From Aerococcus viridans (GTDB lineage Bacteria > Bacillota > Bacilli > Lactobacillales > Aerococcaceae), in NCBI RefSeq assembly GCF_002871935.1, contig NZ_PNHQ01000011.1:1-64000 (forward strand): a DNA stretch of 64,000 bases, written 5' to 3'. Made by a program: the position numbers and the translations under genes. The notes below the pieces were generated by a model, which ran no database searches, was not told the DNA's origin, and saw only the letters and a program-made list of their open reading frames with translations. This document shows, piece after piece, positions 1 to 8,657 of this stretch. How positions within the stretch are numbered: the first letter of the stretch is position 1; each line of letters begins with the position of its first letter.

Positions 1-107
1 ATTTCATCTATAAGAACTAAGCCAAAATCACTGGATAAACGACCACCTGTATGAGAGACATGTAAATCATTATTGAATTTTGCAGCAGTTTCTTGTAAAG
101 TAACCAT
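1..107 (-). CDS. IS1380-family-like transposase, N-terminal 35 residues (cut by window edge)
   Basis: The reading frame runs off the left edge. It starts at ATG 107 behind a good AGGAG ribosome site (about 115-119, minus strand). The residues include F-N-N-D-L-H-V-S-H-T-G-G-R-L-S-S-D-F-G-L, which resembles the conserved N-terminus of IS1380-type DDE transposases (GG-L-SD-GL pattern). The family call rests on this short motif only. A small palindrome TCACC-taatg-GGTGA at 175-189 may lie near the element end, but the terminal repeat was not identified. This insertion sequence borders the CBASS operon and is one sign that the left region is mobile. Confidence 0.55.
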   Translation of the reverse strand, partial: MVTLQETAAKFNNDLHVSHTGGRLSSDFGLVLIDE

Positions 108-315
108 TGAGAGAACTCCTTTCTATTGGTTGTTTGTCGTGAATTAACCATATCAGAAAGGGGTTCTTTTTTCGTCACCTAATGGGTGATGGACAAGACG
201 GAGTTAAAGTTTGTTAAATCAACATTAGTTAGCGTTAAAAGAAAAACTATGAATTATTCAGGTATATATATAATATTTAATAGTATTTTATAATTTTCTT
301 TAATTGAAAAATGTA

Positions 316-1638
316 TCAAATAGGAACATAAATTCGATCTCTAGCTATGCAAACCCCATCTTTTACAATATAACATTCCACAAAATGTTTCCCTCTAAAA
401 TCAGAAGTCTCCGTTTGAGTATTGTTATTTGTTTTAAAAATCTGTCCCCTTATTTGATTTCGCTCATATGCTTTTGGGCCAACATTTCTAACTTTCCAGT
501 AAATATCATATGGTTTTGGCACCGCAATTGACTGAATAAAAAATTTAATTTCCTTATTTTTAGGTATAAAGTGTCTCTTTTTTAAAATATTTGACAAAGT
601 ACTAGGTCGGAATCCTGATATTTCAATACTTGCATCAATTTCTAGGGGATACTTTAAGAGAACTGGAAATAATTCTTCGATGTACTGTTCTCTATAATTC
701 TCCACTTTTGAGCTATCGTTCACTTTCTGTTCTTCTTCTGAGTATAATTTATCCCAAAAAGTATGATTAAAAAGAGTTTGCCAGGCTTCAATTGCATCCA
801 ATCTAGTACAATTAGGATTATTAAGTATCTCTAGCTTTTCTTTATGTGATTTTAATCTTTTTTTTAACGATTCCACTTTTTGTTTATCTTTTTCATTATA
901 CAGAATTGATTGGTATGGATATACCGGACTTGTAATATTTCCATCAATATCTAATCTATTGATGATATTTTCAATTGTATAATACAGGATTTTATCCAAT
1001 GTATTATGTTCAGTGGCTAATGATTCTTCAACTAATATAGTCGTGATTAGTCCTCCTGGCATTTTCCAATGACCTCTTGATCTATTGAAAATTTTAATTA
1101 GTTTGATAATTACTGGCAAACTGTTACCTTTATATAATTTTTGTGTATCAAACCAACTTTGGATTGCTTCAGGGCTTCTTTCTCTCCACACACTTCCTGC
1201 GTGTTCCACTACATCTATGTCTCTATAAACAGCAAAATCAATTTGATACCCATCATAATATGTAAACCTAATACAGTTGGTATGTTTTTCAGGAGGAGTT
1301 TTAAAGTTTAAATTTTGTTGATTAAAAGCACTCAATATAACATTTTTTATTTTATCGCTGCCAATAGAATCTAAGCCATTTCCGTCAACTAAAATTCCAA
1401 CATCAATATCATAATCTTTCTCTTCATTTTGGGTCACTGTTCCCATCCCCACACTACCTTGAACGTACGACTCTTTAACGACATAAGAAGTATTATTTTT
1501 TTCATTATATTTTTCTAATCCTTTTTCCAGTCTAGAGATATTTATGTCTTTTTTTTCAAATAATTCATCTATTCTATCTTGCGGTAGCTTGACATGCTCA
1601 TTATAAAAATTAATTAGTTCTTCAGATAGATCGTACAT
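316..1638 (-). CDS. CBASS CD-NTase (cGAS/DncV-like nucleotidyltransferase) with AGS-C sensor domain
   Basis: Predicted to make a cyclic oligonucleotide second messenger when phage infection is sensed. The nucleotidyltransferase core is visible: Gly61-Ser62 in QGSVGMGTVT, the metal-binding Asp pair in DYDIDVG (Asp77, Asp79) and the third acidic residue in QIDFAVYR (Asp134). The last ~105 residues (WKVRNVG, then RGQIF, then FRGKHFVECYIVKDG and ARDRIYVPI) match the adenylyl/guanylyl and SMODS C-terminal sensor domain. Length (440 aa) fits a complete enzyme. It lies 16 bp downstream of the SAVED effector gene and is probably co-transcribed with it. No Cap2/Cap3 ancillary genes are adjacent, so this would be a minimal (type I-like) CBASS. 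The nucleotide product cannot be read from sequence. Confidence 0.85.
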   Translation of the reverse strand: MYDLSEELINFYNEHVKLPQDRIDELFEKKDINISRLEKGLEKYNEKNNTSYVVKESYVQGSVGMGTVTQNEEKDYDIDVGILVDGNGLDSIGSDKIKNVILSAFNQQNLNFKTPPEKHTNCIRFTYYDGYQIDFAVYRDIDVVEHAGSVWRERSPEAIQSWFDTQKLYKGNSLPVIIKLIKIFNRSRGHWKMPGGLITTILVEESLATEHNTLDKILYYTIENIINRLDIDGNITSPVYPYQSILYNEKDKQKVESLKKRLKSHKEKLEILNNPNCTRLDAIEAWQTLFNHTFWDKLYSEEEQKVNDSSKVENYREQYIEELFPVLLKYPLEIDASIEISGFRPSTLSNILKKRHFIPKNKEIKFFIQSIAVPKPYDIYWKVRNVGPKAYERNQIRGQIFKTNNNTQTETSDFRGKHFVECYIVKDGVCIARDRIYVPI

Positions 1639-1654
1639 AACTAATCCCTCTCTC

Positions 1655-2719
1655 TTAACCCTTCTTTATTAATTCTTCTTTATTATTTCCATTAACAACT
1701 ATTCCATACTTATATCTTGAATTATATTGAGCAATATAGTGGTAGAAAATTATCTGCTGTAATTGATTTTCTCTATTTTTAATGCATCTTCCAAGCTCAA
1801 GTGATAACATCCCTGGAATAGCAGCTGCAACATGGATACTCGAAAATCTTTTAGAAATATTTATCAGCTCATTTACTATCTCATTTGCGATAGTAACAAT
1901 TTCTTGCTGACTAGATAGATTGTTTTCAATGATATTATCAAAAGATATCTTTACTTGATTTGTTACATCAAACTTTGATAAATCAGTTTCATGAATATGA
2001 AAAGTACCTGAAATAGAAACCAATACCTCGTTTGAACTATTTGTTCTAGATTCGCAAAAGTCTTTTTCCACATTTATATTTAAGCGTTTTCTTTTCTTAA
2101 TCTCATTAGGTAATAACTCAAATTCAGATTCAAGCCTATTATAATTTATATACTTAATATTACTTCTATTACTTAAGTAGGTGCCAAAAAGTACAGTATA
2201 AGGGATCGCAGCCATTGAAGTCAGATAAATGTTATCTTTAACCGGATAATTGTTAATGGTTTCAGTTTCTCTACGAATAATCTTATTAATAAGTTCATTA
2301 GTTTTTTCATTCATTTTCTGTGATTCTAATAACAACATAAAATCTATGCTACGTTCGCGTACAATTCCTGTTTTAATATTTTTTACTTTAAAATCATTTT
2401 TTATTAATTCTATTTTGTTATTTTCACCTAATAAATTAAAAACATGATATTGCTTCTTTTCACGATAGCTTATAAAGCTTCCTATAACAATTAATGTTAA
2501 ACCAAAAACGTACTGGATAATATCTGTATATCGGAATCCCTTACTATCTGAATTGACTAAATTTAAAAGAAAATCAATATCAGTGGAAAAAATACTCAAT
2601 CCACCTGTTATTAATAATGTAGGAATATCCTTCTCTTCTTCTTTCTTAAACATAGTTCTGAAAAAGTAGATTATAATTAGTAACCAAACTATGCCCTGTA
2701 CCATATTTTCTATATTCAT
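1655..2719 (-). CDS. Membrane-anchored SAVED-domain CBASS effector (TM-SAVED)
   Basis: 354 aa. The N-terminus holds hydrophobic segments at about residues 8-24 and 67-84, with a weaker one near 34-50, suggesting two or three membrane spans. The C-terminal half ends with IHVAAAIPGMLSLELGRCI (about residues 295-313) and a final Y-K-Y-G-I-V-V-N-G strand. This is the typical end of SAVED domains, which bind cyclic oligonucleotides. The inferred role is to disrupt the membrane when the partner CD-NTase makes its signal. ATG 2719 has an AAAGGGGG ribosome site. It is the first gene of the two-gene operon. The transmembrane count and the effector mechanism are inferences; the SAVED call rests on motif resemblance and on the CD-NTase neighbour. 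Confidence 0.75.
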   Translation of the reverse strand: MNIENMVQGIVWLLIIIYFFRTMFKKEEEKDIPTLLITGGLSIFSTDIDFLLNLVNSDSKGFRYTDIIQYVFGLTLIVIGSFISYREKKQYHVFNLLGENNKIELIKNDFKVKNIKTGIVRERSIDFMLLLESQKMNEKTNELINKIIRRETETINNYPVKDNIYLTSMAAIPYTVLFGTYLSNRSNIKYINYNRLESEFELLPNEIKKRKRLNINVEKDFCESRTNSSNEVLVSISGTFHIHETDLSKFDVTNQVKISFDNIIENNLSSQQEIVTIANEIVNELINISKRFSSIHVAAAIPGMLSLELGRCIKNRENQLQQIIFYHYIAQYNSRYKYGIVVNGNNKEELIKKG

Positions 2720-2850
2720 GGCAACCCCCTTTGTTTTTTATTTGATTTAAAAAAACACTCAGCTAATTAGTGAGTGAAACATCATACAGTTTAGTATTTA
2801 ACAAATTTATTGTTCAGTTTTTCTTTCTAATTTATGAACATTATCTATTT

Positions 2851-3453
2851 TTATGATATGTAGAACTCCCCGGCTTTCTTACCTGAGTCCTCCGCAAACT
2901 GTCCGATAAGGTATTCATAGGCATCACCCAAAGCGTCCCCATCATAATTAGCCAAGTTTAAATTATCTAAAGCTTTCATAACTTGAGAAATCGTATCGTT
3001 TTGTTTTTGTGGTGTAGCACCTAATTTTTTAGAGTTTAAATCAATATCTTCGAATAAATCTTCAAACACGTTTGACGATTGTTCAATATCACGTAAACCT
3101 TGTTGTAAGTGTTCACGTTGGAATGTATGGTTATTGATTTCTTCCATCAAAGCAGAGAATGTTAATTCTGGTTTAATTCGATAGGACATTTCATAAACCA
3201 ATGCAGATTGAAACTCTTCGCTAAATTCATCATCCGCATAAGCTTCACGGTACATATCTAAAGCTTCATCTAAGTTTTCTGTCTTTTCTTCCAACATTTC
3301 CGATGAATGCACTAGCATCGTATCTGATAAATATTTGTAGAAAATCAATCCAAGTAAATAGTTCTTATACTCACTAGCGTCCATTTTAGAACGTAATACA
3401 TCTGCCGAATTCCATAATGATTGATATAGTTCTGTTGCTGTTCCCTTAGTCAT
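2851..3453 (-). pseudogene. hsdM: Truncated type I restriction-modification methyltransferase subunit HsdM (N-terminal 200 aa)
   Basis: The sequence begins like HsdM (LWNSADVLRSKMDASEYKNY, then GLIFYKYLSD) and continues through the N-terminal helical domain to GEFY, where the family has the GEFYTP motif that opens the SAM-binding domain. Here it reads GEFYIS and stops. Full HsdM is usually about 500 aa, so the catalytic domain is lost. ATG 3453 keeps a GGAGG ribosome site. No hsdS or hsdR is visible nearby. The break lies about 130 bp upstream of the CBASS operon, so the two are adjacent defence pieces joined by rearrangement. The fragment is probably non-functional, though it could still be expressed. 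Confidence 0.85.
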
Positions 3454-3847
3454 GTAAAATCCTCCAAATATAATTTAATGTAATCACTTTTATTGTTTAA
3501 AATACATAATTAAATACTATGCATCTATTATAACAAATGAGTGAATGTTTATAGCGCCGATTTGTAAATGTTTCCCAGCCTCTTGGCATTTTTATTGACT
3601 TCTCTTATTTCAACTTATTTGTGATAATTAATTCGACCAAGAAACTACACAATCTCTGAATTGTTACTCTATTAACTAACTAGAATCTATATTAGATTGT
3701 TAAATCAGAAAAAAACTCTATTTTTTCTCTGTGATTTCAGTATCAAAAACAATAAGTTATGAAACCGATAAATTAAGTAAAAAAAGCCAATTAAGTGTAA
3801 ATTGTAATTTTATTTTGCATTAAATTTAAGGGGTGCTTTGCACTAAT
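3454..3847. other. Intergenic region, AT-rich, no gene seen
   Basis: Between the hsdM remnant and the cation-efflux gene. It should hold the promoter of the hsdM remnant, but I could not pick a convincing pair of hexamers. No ORF, RNA gene or repeat stands out. Confidence 0.5.
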
Positions 3848-3896
3848 AAATCGAGTAGGAGACTAGCCATTAATTGGCTAGTCTCCTACTCGATTT
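3848..3896. terminator. Perfect 22-bp inverted repeat, probable terminator
   Basis: Arms at 3848-3869 and 3875-3896 are fully complementary (AAATCGAGTAGG... ) around a 5-nt loop TTAAT. It lies about 30 bp past the stop of the minus-strand cation-efflux gene, the expected place for its terminator. The following minus-strand sequence is only weakly T-rich, so a pure intrinsic terminator is likely but not certain. Arms this long can also mark the end of a mobile element. Confidence 0.6.
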
Positions 3897-3927
3897 AAAA
3901 TAGTCCTTTTTTCAATATATAAATACT

Positions 3928-4851
3928 TTAACTGCCATAAGCATACCCTTTTTCCAGTTCGTCTTTACTTGTAGTTATTTCTATTGTGATATGATCCTTT
4001 ACACCCGATGTGTGGGCAAGCTCTGCAATTTCTTCTTTGATTTCCCTAGTCTTGTTTATATCGGAAGAGTCTATAAGAACCGTAACGATAAGGGCATTTT
4101 CTTCTCCGTCCAGTGACCAAATGTGAAAATGAGAGAGATCCTTTACAGCAGGAATATTGTTAATGGAGTTCGCCAGGTTCTCTACGTTTACATTTTCAGG
4201 CGAACCGTTCAATAAAATTTTCATTGTACTGAAAAATTCAGGTACAGTTTTATAGAGGATATAGAGTGCTATCAAAATCGATAAGATTGGATCCAATCGA
4301 TAAGCCTCGGTAAAGTTCATTACGATACTCACAACCAAGACCCCAATCCACCCTAATACGTCTTCCAGCATATGCAGGTTCAACATGCCTTCGTTTTTAG
4401 ATGACCCTTTGCTTAGAATCCAAGCCGCATATCCATTCAATCCAATAGCCACGAGTGAAAGCCAAAACATGCCACTGTAATTAACCGGTTGCGGATCAAT
4501 CAAACGTGGGATACTTCGGTAAATCATAAAAAATGAGCCGCCGATCAGTACTACTCCAGTTATCAACGCCCCTAATAATGAAAAGCGGTTATAACCAAAA
4601 GTGAACTGTTCATCTTGCTGCTTTTCTGAGTACCCCTGGAAAAACCAAGCGAATCCAATAGAAATGGAATCTCCTAAATCATGAACGGTGTCGGACATAA
4701 TTGACACACTATTGAAAAGAGCCCCAAAGAAAAATTCAATCATGGAAAAAATAAAGTTGGTGAAAAAAGCAATTTTAATATTCTTATTCGGTTGATTTTG
4801 GTGCGAGTGATTTTCTTGTTTCTCTGACTTTGAAATTTTAAAAACCTCCAT
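3928..4851 (-). CDS. CDF-family cation efflux protein (CzcD/ZitB-like)
   Basis: 307 aa integral membrane exporter, expected to extrude Zn2+ (perhaps Cd2+/Co2+) in exchange for protons. The His-rich N-terminus (E-N-H-S-H-Q) precedes about six transmembrane helices. The metal-site motifs are MSDTVHDLGD in TM2 and HMLEDVLGW in TM5 (H-x3-D). The C-terminal cytosolic domain (about 215-300, with LSHFHIWSLDGEE) is the ferredoxin-like metal-sensing fold of CDF proteins. ATG 4851 follows closely after the ArsR-type regulator gene (23-bp gap), so both form one minus-strand operon. It opposes the plus-strand ZIP and P-type ATPase genes across a shared regulatory region. Confidence 0.9.
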   Translation of the reverse strand: MEVFKISKSEKQENHSHQNQPNKNIKIAFFTNFIFSMIEFFFGALFNSVSIMSDTVHDLGDSISIGFAWFFQGYSEKQQDEQFTFGYNRFSLLGALITGVVLIGGSFFMIYRSIPRLIDPQPVNYSGMFWLSLVAIGLNGYAAWILSKGSSKNEGMLNLHMLEDVLGWIGVLVVSIVMNFTEAYRLDPILSILIALYILYKTVPEFFSTMKILLNGSPENVNVENLANSINNIPAVKDLSHFHIWSLDGEENALIVTVLIDSSDINKTREIKEEIAELAHTSGVKDHITIEITTSKDELEKGYAYGS

Positions 4852-4874
4852 TTAGTTTTATACCTTATTAGCTT

Positions 4875-5189
4875 TTATTGTTCTTGTTCATTGATATGAG
4901 TTAAGACTTGTTCGAGAATACTGAAAACATGAAGATCATCAAGACTGTAAACCATGCTTTTCCCTTCTCTTCTTGCCTTCACTAAACGTGAATCTTTCAA
5001 TATTTTTAGTTGGTGTGAAATCGCGGACTGTTCCTTATCCAATGCAAGCACAATGTTTCCAACACTGAGCTCTTCTTTCTGTAAAAGAAAGAGAATTGAC
5101 AAGCGTGTAGGGTCACTAATCACTTTGAATACTTTGCTTATTGATTGGATCTTCTCTTTATTGATTGGCGAAGTTGTTGATGTATCCAT
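4875..5189 (-). CDS. ArsR/SmtB-family metal-responsive repressor (CzrA-like)
   Basis: 104 aa winged-helix regulator. The ArsR core is clear: FKVISDPTRLSILFLLQ, then the recognition helix region EQSAISHQLKILKDSRLV and the wing RREGKSMVYSL. The last helix carries D-L-H ... T-H-I-N-E, resembling the alpha5 zinc site (D-x-H...H-x2-E/H) of CzrA/SmtB-type sensors, so Zn2+/Co2+ sensing is likely. It is the first gene of the minus-strand operon with the CDF exporter. A plausible promoter is TTGCAT-16-TATTAT at about 5232-5259 (minus strand). It probably controls both this operon and the divergent ZIP/ATPase genes. Confidence 0.88.
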   Translation of the reverse strand: MDTSTTSPINKEKIQSISKVFKVISDPTRLSILFLLQKEELSVGNIVLALDKEQSAISHQLKILKDSRLVKARREGKSMVYSLDDLHVFSILEQVLTHINEQEQ

Positions 5190-5330
5190 ATGCTCTTATT
5201 CCTCTCACATGATTTTTCATTCATATATATAATACCACATGAGTAAAACGATGCAAGTTTTTAGTTTATAGACTAAATTAAGACTTTTGTATTCATAATA
5301 GTAGTCCATTTGAACAAGAAGCATCTTGTC

Positions 5331-5423
5331 TTGACAAAGCTCATACAGTGAGTTATTATGATTTCGTAAACATATGAACGAAACTTCATATGTAAATCAT
5401 AATCATTCCGATTTACATATGAA
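5331..5423 (+). promoter_or_regulatory. Strong promoter with ArsR/CzrA-type operator for the ZIP and P-type ATPase genes
   Basis: TTGACA at 5331-5336, a 17-nt spacer, then TATTAT at 5354-5359: near-consensus. Just downstream is ACATATGAA-cgaaac-TTCATATGT (5370-5393), a palindrome of the type bound by SmtB/CzrA repressors. A third copy, ACATATGAA (5415-5423), pairs with 5385-5398 as 14-bp arms TTCATATGTAAATC / GATTTACATATGAA. The repressor encoded at 4875-5189 is the natural candidate ligand, so metal would relieve repression of the plus-strand genes. Between here and the ZIP start lie about 170 bp with no convincing gene. Confidence 0.75.
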
Positions 5424-5594
5424 AGGAGATGGATACTGGATAAGCCCAAAATATATGAATCCTTGCCTTACTTCGGCAAGCATGCGAGTTCAGAAGTTGC
5501 AAAACACAAAAAAGTCGGTGTATAGTTATACTATTTCTATTAGTCTAACTCAAGTTGAAAAATATTTTACGGCAGTTAAAGGATGTGTATTTTA

Positions 5595-6410
5595 ATGGTT
5601 GATTGGTTTTTGAGTTTAAACCCAATCTGGCAAGCAACATTAGCGGGTGTATTTACTTGGCTAATGACCGCCCTAGGTTCGAGTTTAGTATTTTTATTTC
5701 ATGAAGTGAATGATAAACTTCTTGTCATTATGAATGGTTTTGCTGCCGGGGTTATGTTTGCAGCAAGTTACTGGTCTTTGTTAGCGCCATCCATTGATTT
5801 TGCAGAGCAAAATGGTTATGGTATTTGGTCATTTGTGCCTGCTTTGGTTGGTTTTTTAGTAGGAGGCCTCTTTTTAAGAGTTGTGGATGGCGTGGTCCCT
5901 CATTTGCATAATAGAACAAGCGGTGTTGAGGAAACTGAGGGTGTTGCTTCATCTTTATCGTCTACAACCCTTTTGTTTCTAGCGGTAACCATTCATAATA
6001 TACCAGAAGGGTTGGCAATTGGTGTGGCTTTTGGAGCTGCTGGACAAGGAGTTTCTGCTATTACAAGTGCATTGGTGCTTGCACTGGGTATTGGGCTGCA
6101 AAACTTTCCCGAAGGTGCTGCGCTTTCAATGCCTATTCGAGCAGAAGGCAGTACAAAGGGACATGCATTTAATATGGGGCAATCCAGTGCACTTTTTGAA
6201 ATTATATCAGCAACTATTGGCGCTTGGCTGGTCACACAGATAACTGTTATCTTACCTTATGCATTAGCTTTTGCAGCAGGAGCCATGGTATTTGTCTGTG
6301 TTGAAGAATTGATTCCTAATTCTCAAACGAATGGACATAGCGAAGTAGCGACAATGGCATTTATGATTGGTTTTGCTATCATGATGACATTGGACGTTGC
6401 TCTTGGTTAA
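5595..6410 (+). CDS. ZIP-family divalent metal transporter (GufA type)
   Basis: 271 aa with about eight transmembrane segments. The two metal-binding helices are plain: HNIPEGLAIGVAFG (TM4) and LQNFPEGAALSMPIRAEG (TM5), the HN-x-PEG and QNFPEG motifs of the GufA branch. These proteins move Zn2+ and related ions, usually inward. ATG 5595 is preferred over the in-frame ATG 5583 because AAAGGA at 5578-5583 sits at the right distance. The gene follows the ArsR-operator promoter and precedes the P1B ATPase by 65 bp. An importer inside an efflux cassette is odd; transport direction cannot be decided from sequence. Confidence 0.88.
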   Translation: MVDWFLSLNPIWQATLAGVFTWLMTALGSSLVFLFHEVNDKLLVIMNGFAAGVMFAASYWSLLAPSIDFAEQNGYGIWSFVPALVGFLVGGLFLRVVDGVVPHLHNRTSGVEETEGVASSLSSTTLLFLAVTIHNIPEGLAIGVAFGAAGQGVSAITSALVLALGIGLQNFPEGAALSMPIRAEGSTKGHAFNMGQSSALFEIISATIGAWLVTQITVILPYALAFAAGAMVFVCVEELIPNSQTNGHSEVATMAFMIGFAIMMTLDVALG

Positions 6411-6475
6411 ACAATAAACAAAGGACACAAAAAAGTCTACAAAAATCAAATAAATTATATAGAAAGGTGATAAAA

Positions 6476-8401
6476 ATGGAAAATATCCAAGAACAACAAT
6501 CTCAAGAAAAACATAATCACAACCACGACCATGACCATGAACACGGAAAAATGCCAATCGTTTTATACTTTATTGGTTTAGCCTTAGCGGTGATCGCTTT
6601 ATTTTTGAATGAAGATTATCAGTTAATGCGAAATATTTTATTCTCAATCGCTACAATCAGTGCAGGATATCATGTCATTGTTCTGGAAGGTCTTGGAGAG
6701 ACAATTGAGAATACAAAAGCAAATAATAAGTTTACGCCTAATTCTCATATTTTAATGGGATTAGCGGCTATAGGAGCTTCAGCGATAGGGAATTTTTGGG
6801 AAGGAACGTTGTTGATTCTCATTTTTTCAGGCGCACATTTCCTGGAAGATTACGCTGAAGGAAGAAGTAAACGAGAAATCACGAAATTACTCGAAATGAA
6901 TCCAACGACTGCCCGGTTAATCCAGCCTGATGGCAGTACAAAAAATGTTGACATCAGTGAATTAAAAGTGGGAGATCAACTTCAAGTATTGAATGGCGAT
7001 CAAGTCCCCATTGATGGCGTCATTTTGTCAGGCTCTACGTCCATTGATGAGTCGTCTATTAATGGAGAAAGTATCCCAAAAGAGAAGTCCAAAGGAGACG
7101 ACGTTTTCGGAAGTACAATCAATGGAACAGGTACTTTCACAATGGAAGTCACTAAAGAAAATAAAGATACAGTATTTTCAAAAATTTTACAGTTAGTAAA
7201 CCAGAACCAAGACAACCAAACAAAAGCTGCGAGTATAATCCAAAAATTTGAACCGAAATACGTTACAGTTGTTTTAATTGCCATTCCGTTATTCATGTTA
7301 TTGGCTCCTTTTCTCCTAGACTGGACATGGTCACAAAGTATCTATAGAGGATTGGTCCTTTTAGTGGCAGCTTCACCCTGTGCTTTAGCAGCAGCTACCG
7401 TATCGGTAACTTTATCAACGACCTCTAACCTGGCCAAAAAAGGCGTCCTTTCAAAAGGTAGTTCTTACCTGTCTCAATTAGCCGATACTCAAGCAATTGC
7501 GTTTGATAAGACCGGAACTTTGACCAAAGGAAAACCTGAAGTAACCAATTATTATTTTGCTGATTCCGTGAACGAAGAAAATATGATTGATATCGTGGTA
7601 GCTCTTGAAAAAGAATCCAATCACCCCTTAGCAGATGCCATTCTAAGAAAGTTTGAACAAAAAAATCAACTGACTATTGAAGTAGAAAATCAGATTGGTA
7701 AAGGGTTGACAGGAGATTACAACGGCAAAAATTATCGGATCGGAAAACCAACTTCATTTGACGAGGTTGCAAATGAATATATTCGTTTAAATAATGAGTG
7801 GGCATCAGAAGGTAAGACAGTCGTATATGTAGCAGAAGATGAGAATGTCATTGGACTTATAGCTCTCATGGACGTTCCAAGTGAACATGCAAAAGAAACT
7901 ATTAAATACTTTAAAGAACAAGGCATACACACCACTCTAATCACTGGCGACTCAGAAATGACAGGAAAAGCAGTTGCTGAACAATTAGGAATAGATGAAG
8001 TAATCGCGAATGTCATGCCAGAAGATAAATCTCGAATTATAGACGAGCAAAAAGAGAAATACGGCGTAACAGCAATGGTGGGTGATGGTGTAAATGATGC
8101 CCCAGCCCTTGTGAATGCAAATGTAGGGATTGCCATGGGAGACGGAACCGATGTAGCAGTAGAGGTGTCTGATTTAGTTTTAATGCAGGATGACTTATCT
8201 AAATTGGTTAAAGCTCATGGAATTTCTTCTAAAATGAATCGTGTCATATGGCAAAACATCCTTTTTTCAATGGCAGTCGTAGCCTTTTTAGTTGTAGTGA
8301 GTTTATTAGGTCTAACAGATATAGCAATCAGTGTCATTATTCATGAAGGAAGTACGTTGGTCGTTATTCTGAATGGACTTCGTTTATTAAAATCTAATTA
8401 A
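6476..8401 (+). CDS. Heavy-metal P1B-4-type ATPase with His-rich N-terminus
   Basis: 641 aa metal-exporting ATPase. The phosphorylation site is DKTGT (Asp344). The transmembrane motif is Ser-Pro-Cys (S300-P301-C302 in AASPCALAAA), not CPC. ESNHPLADA carries the HP motif, GDGVNDAPAL is the hinge, and HEGSTLVVILNGLRLL near the end is the TM8 HEG-S/G-T motif. SPC plus HEGST defines the P1B-4 subgroup (CoaT/PfeT/ZosA relatives; Co, Zn, Cd or Fe(II)). The N-terminus has only a His-Asp cluster (KHNHNHDHDHEHG) and no CxxC domain. ATG 6476 with GAAAGGTGA is chosen over GTG 6467. It is in an operon with the ZIP gene and has a terminator downstream. Confidence 0.92.
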   Translation: MENIQEQQSQEKHNHNHDHDHEHGKMPIVLYFIGLALAVIALFLNEDYQLMRNILFSIATISAGYHVIVLEGLGETIENTKANNKFTPNSHILMGLAAIGASAIGNFWEGTLLILIFSGAHFLEDYAEGRSKREITKLLEMNPTTARLIQPDGSTKNVDISELKVGDQLQVLNGDQVPIDGVILSGSTSIDESSINGESIPKEKSKGDDVFGSTINGTGTFTMEVTKENKDTVFSKILQLVNQNQDNQTKAASIIQKFEPKYVTVVLIAIPLFMLLAPFLLDWTWSQSIYRGLVLLVAASPCALAAATVSVTLSTTSNLAKKGVLSKGSSYLSQLADTQAIAFDKTGTLTKGKPEVTNYYFADSVNEENMIDIVVALEKESNHPLADAILRKFEQKNQLTIEVENQIGKGLTGDYNGKNYRIGKPTSFDEVANEYIRLNNEWASEGKTVVYVAEDENVIGLIALMDVPSEHAKETIKYFKEQGIHTTLITGDSEMTGKAVAEQLGIDEVIANVMPEDKSRIIDEQKEKYGVTAMVGDGVNDAPALVNANVGIAMGDGTDVAVEVSDLVLMQDDLSKLVKAHGISSKMNRVIWQNILFSMAVVAFLVVVSLLGLTDIAISVIIHEGSTLVVILNGLRLLKSN

Positions 8402-8451
8402 TTCTATCAAAACCCATAAATCTAGGGTATAGTAATAACTGTCTGAAGTTA

Positions 8452-8493
8452 ATATGCCTTTAACGTTCTAAAAACGTTAGAGGCATATTTTTT
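8452..8493 (+). terminator. Rho-independent terminator after the P-type ATPase
   Basis: Arms ATATGCCTTTAACGTT (8452-8467) and AACGTTAGAGGCATAT (8473-8488) pair with one G-U, followed by a six-T run. It closes the ZIP/ATPase transcript. The stretch from here to 8657 holds no gene; TTGTATCA (8587-8594) and TGATACAA (8623-8630) form an inverted pair just ahead of the resolvase gene and could be a resolvase-binding (res) subsite. Confidence 0.85.
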
Positions 8494-8657
8494 ATAAATT
8501 ACTTTGTCTCAAAAACAATCGATTATGAGACTGTTTTGAGAAGCAACTCTTTTTTCTCTAAAAGCGCTCTTTTTTAGTCTCAAAAGTTGTATCAAAATCT
8601 ATGTATCTTTAATCACCCTTTGTGATACAATGAGAGTTAAAAGGGGGGGTTAGAACT

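Noticed and set aside
304..531. 75-codon plus-strand ORF
   Set aside because: Lies antisense within the CD-NTase gene, has no ribosome site.
3848..3896. Insertion-sequence end
   Set aside because: The perfect 22-bp inverted repeat is best explained as a terminator hairpin at the end of the cation-efflux gene; no transposase or second copy is near.
5374..5595. 73-codon ORF upstream of the ZIP gene
   Set aside because: Overlaps the operator palindromes, low-complexity composition, no good ribosome site.
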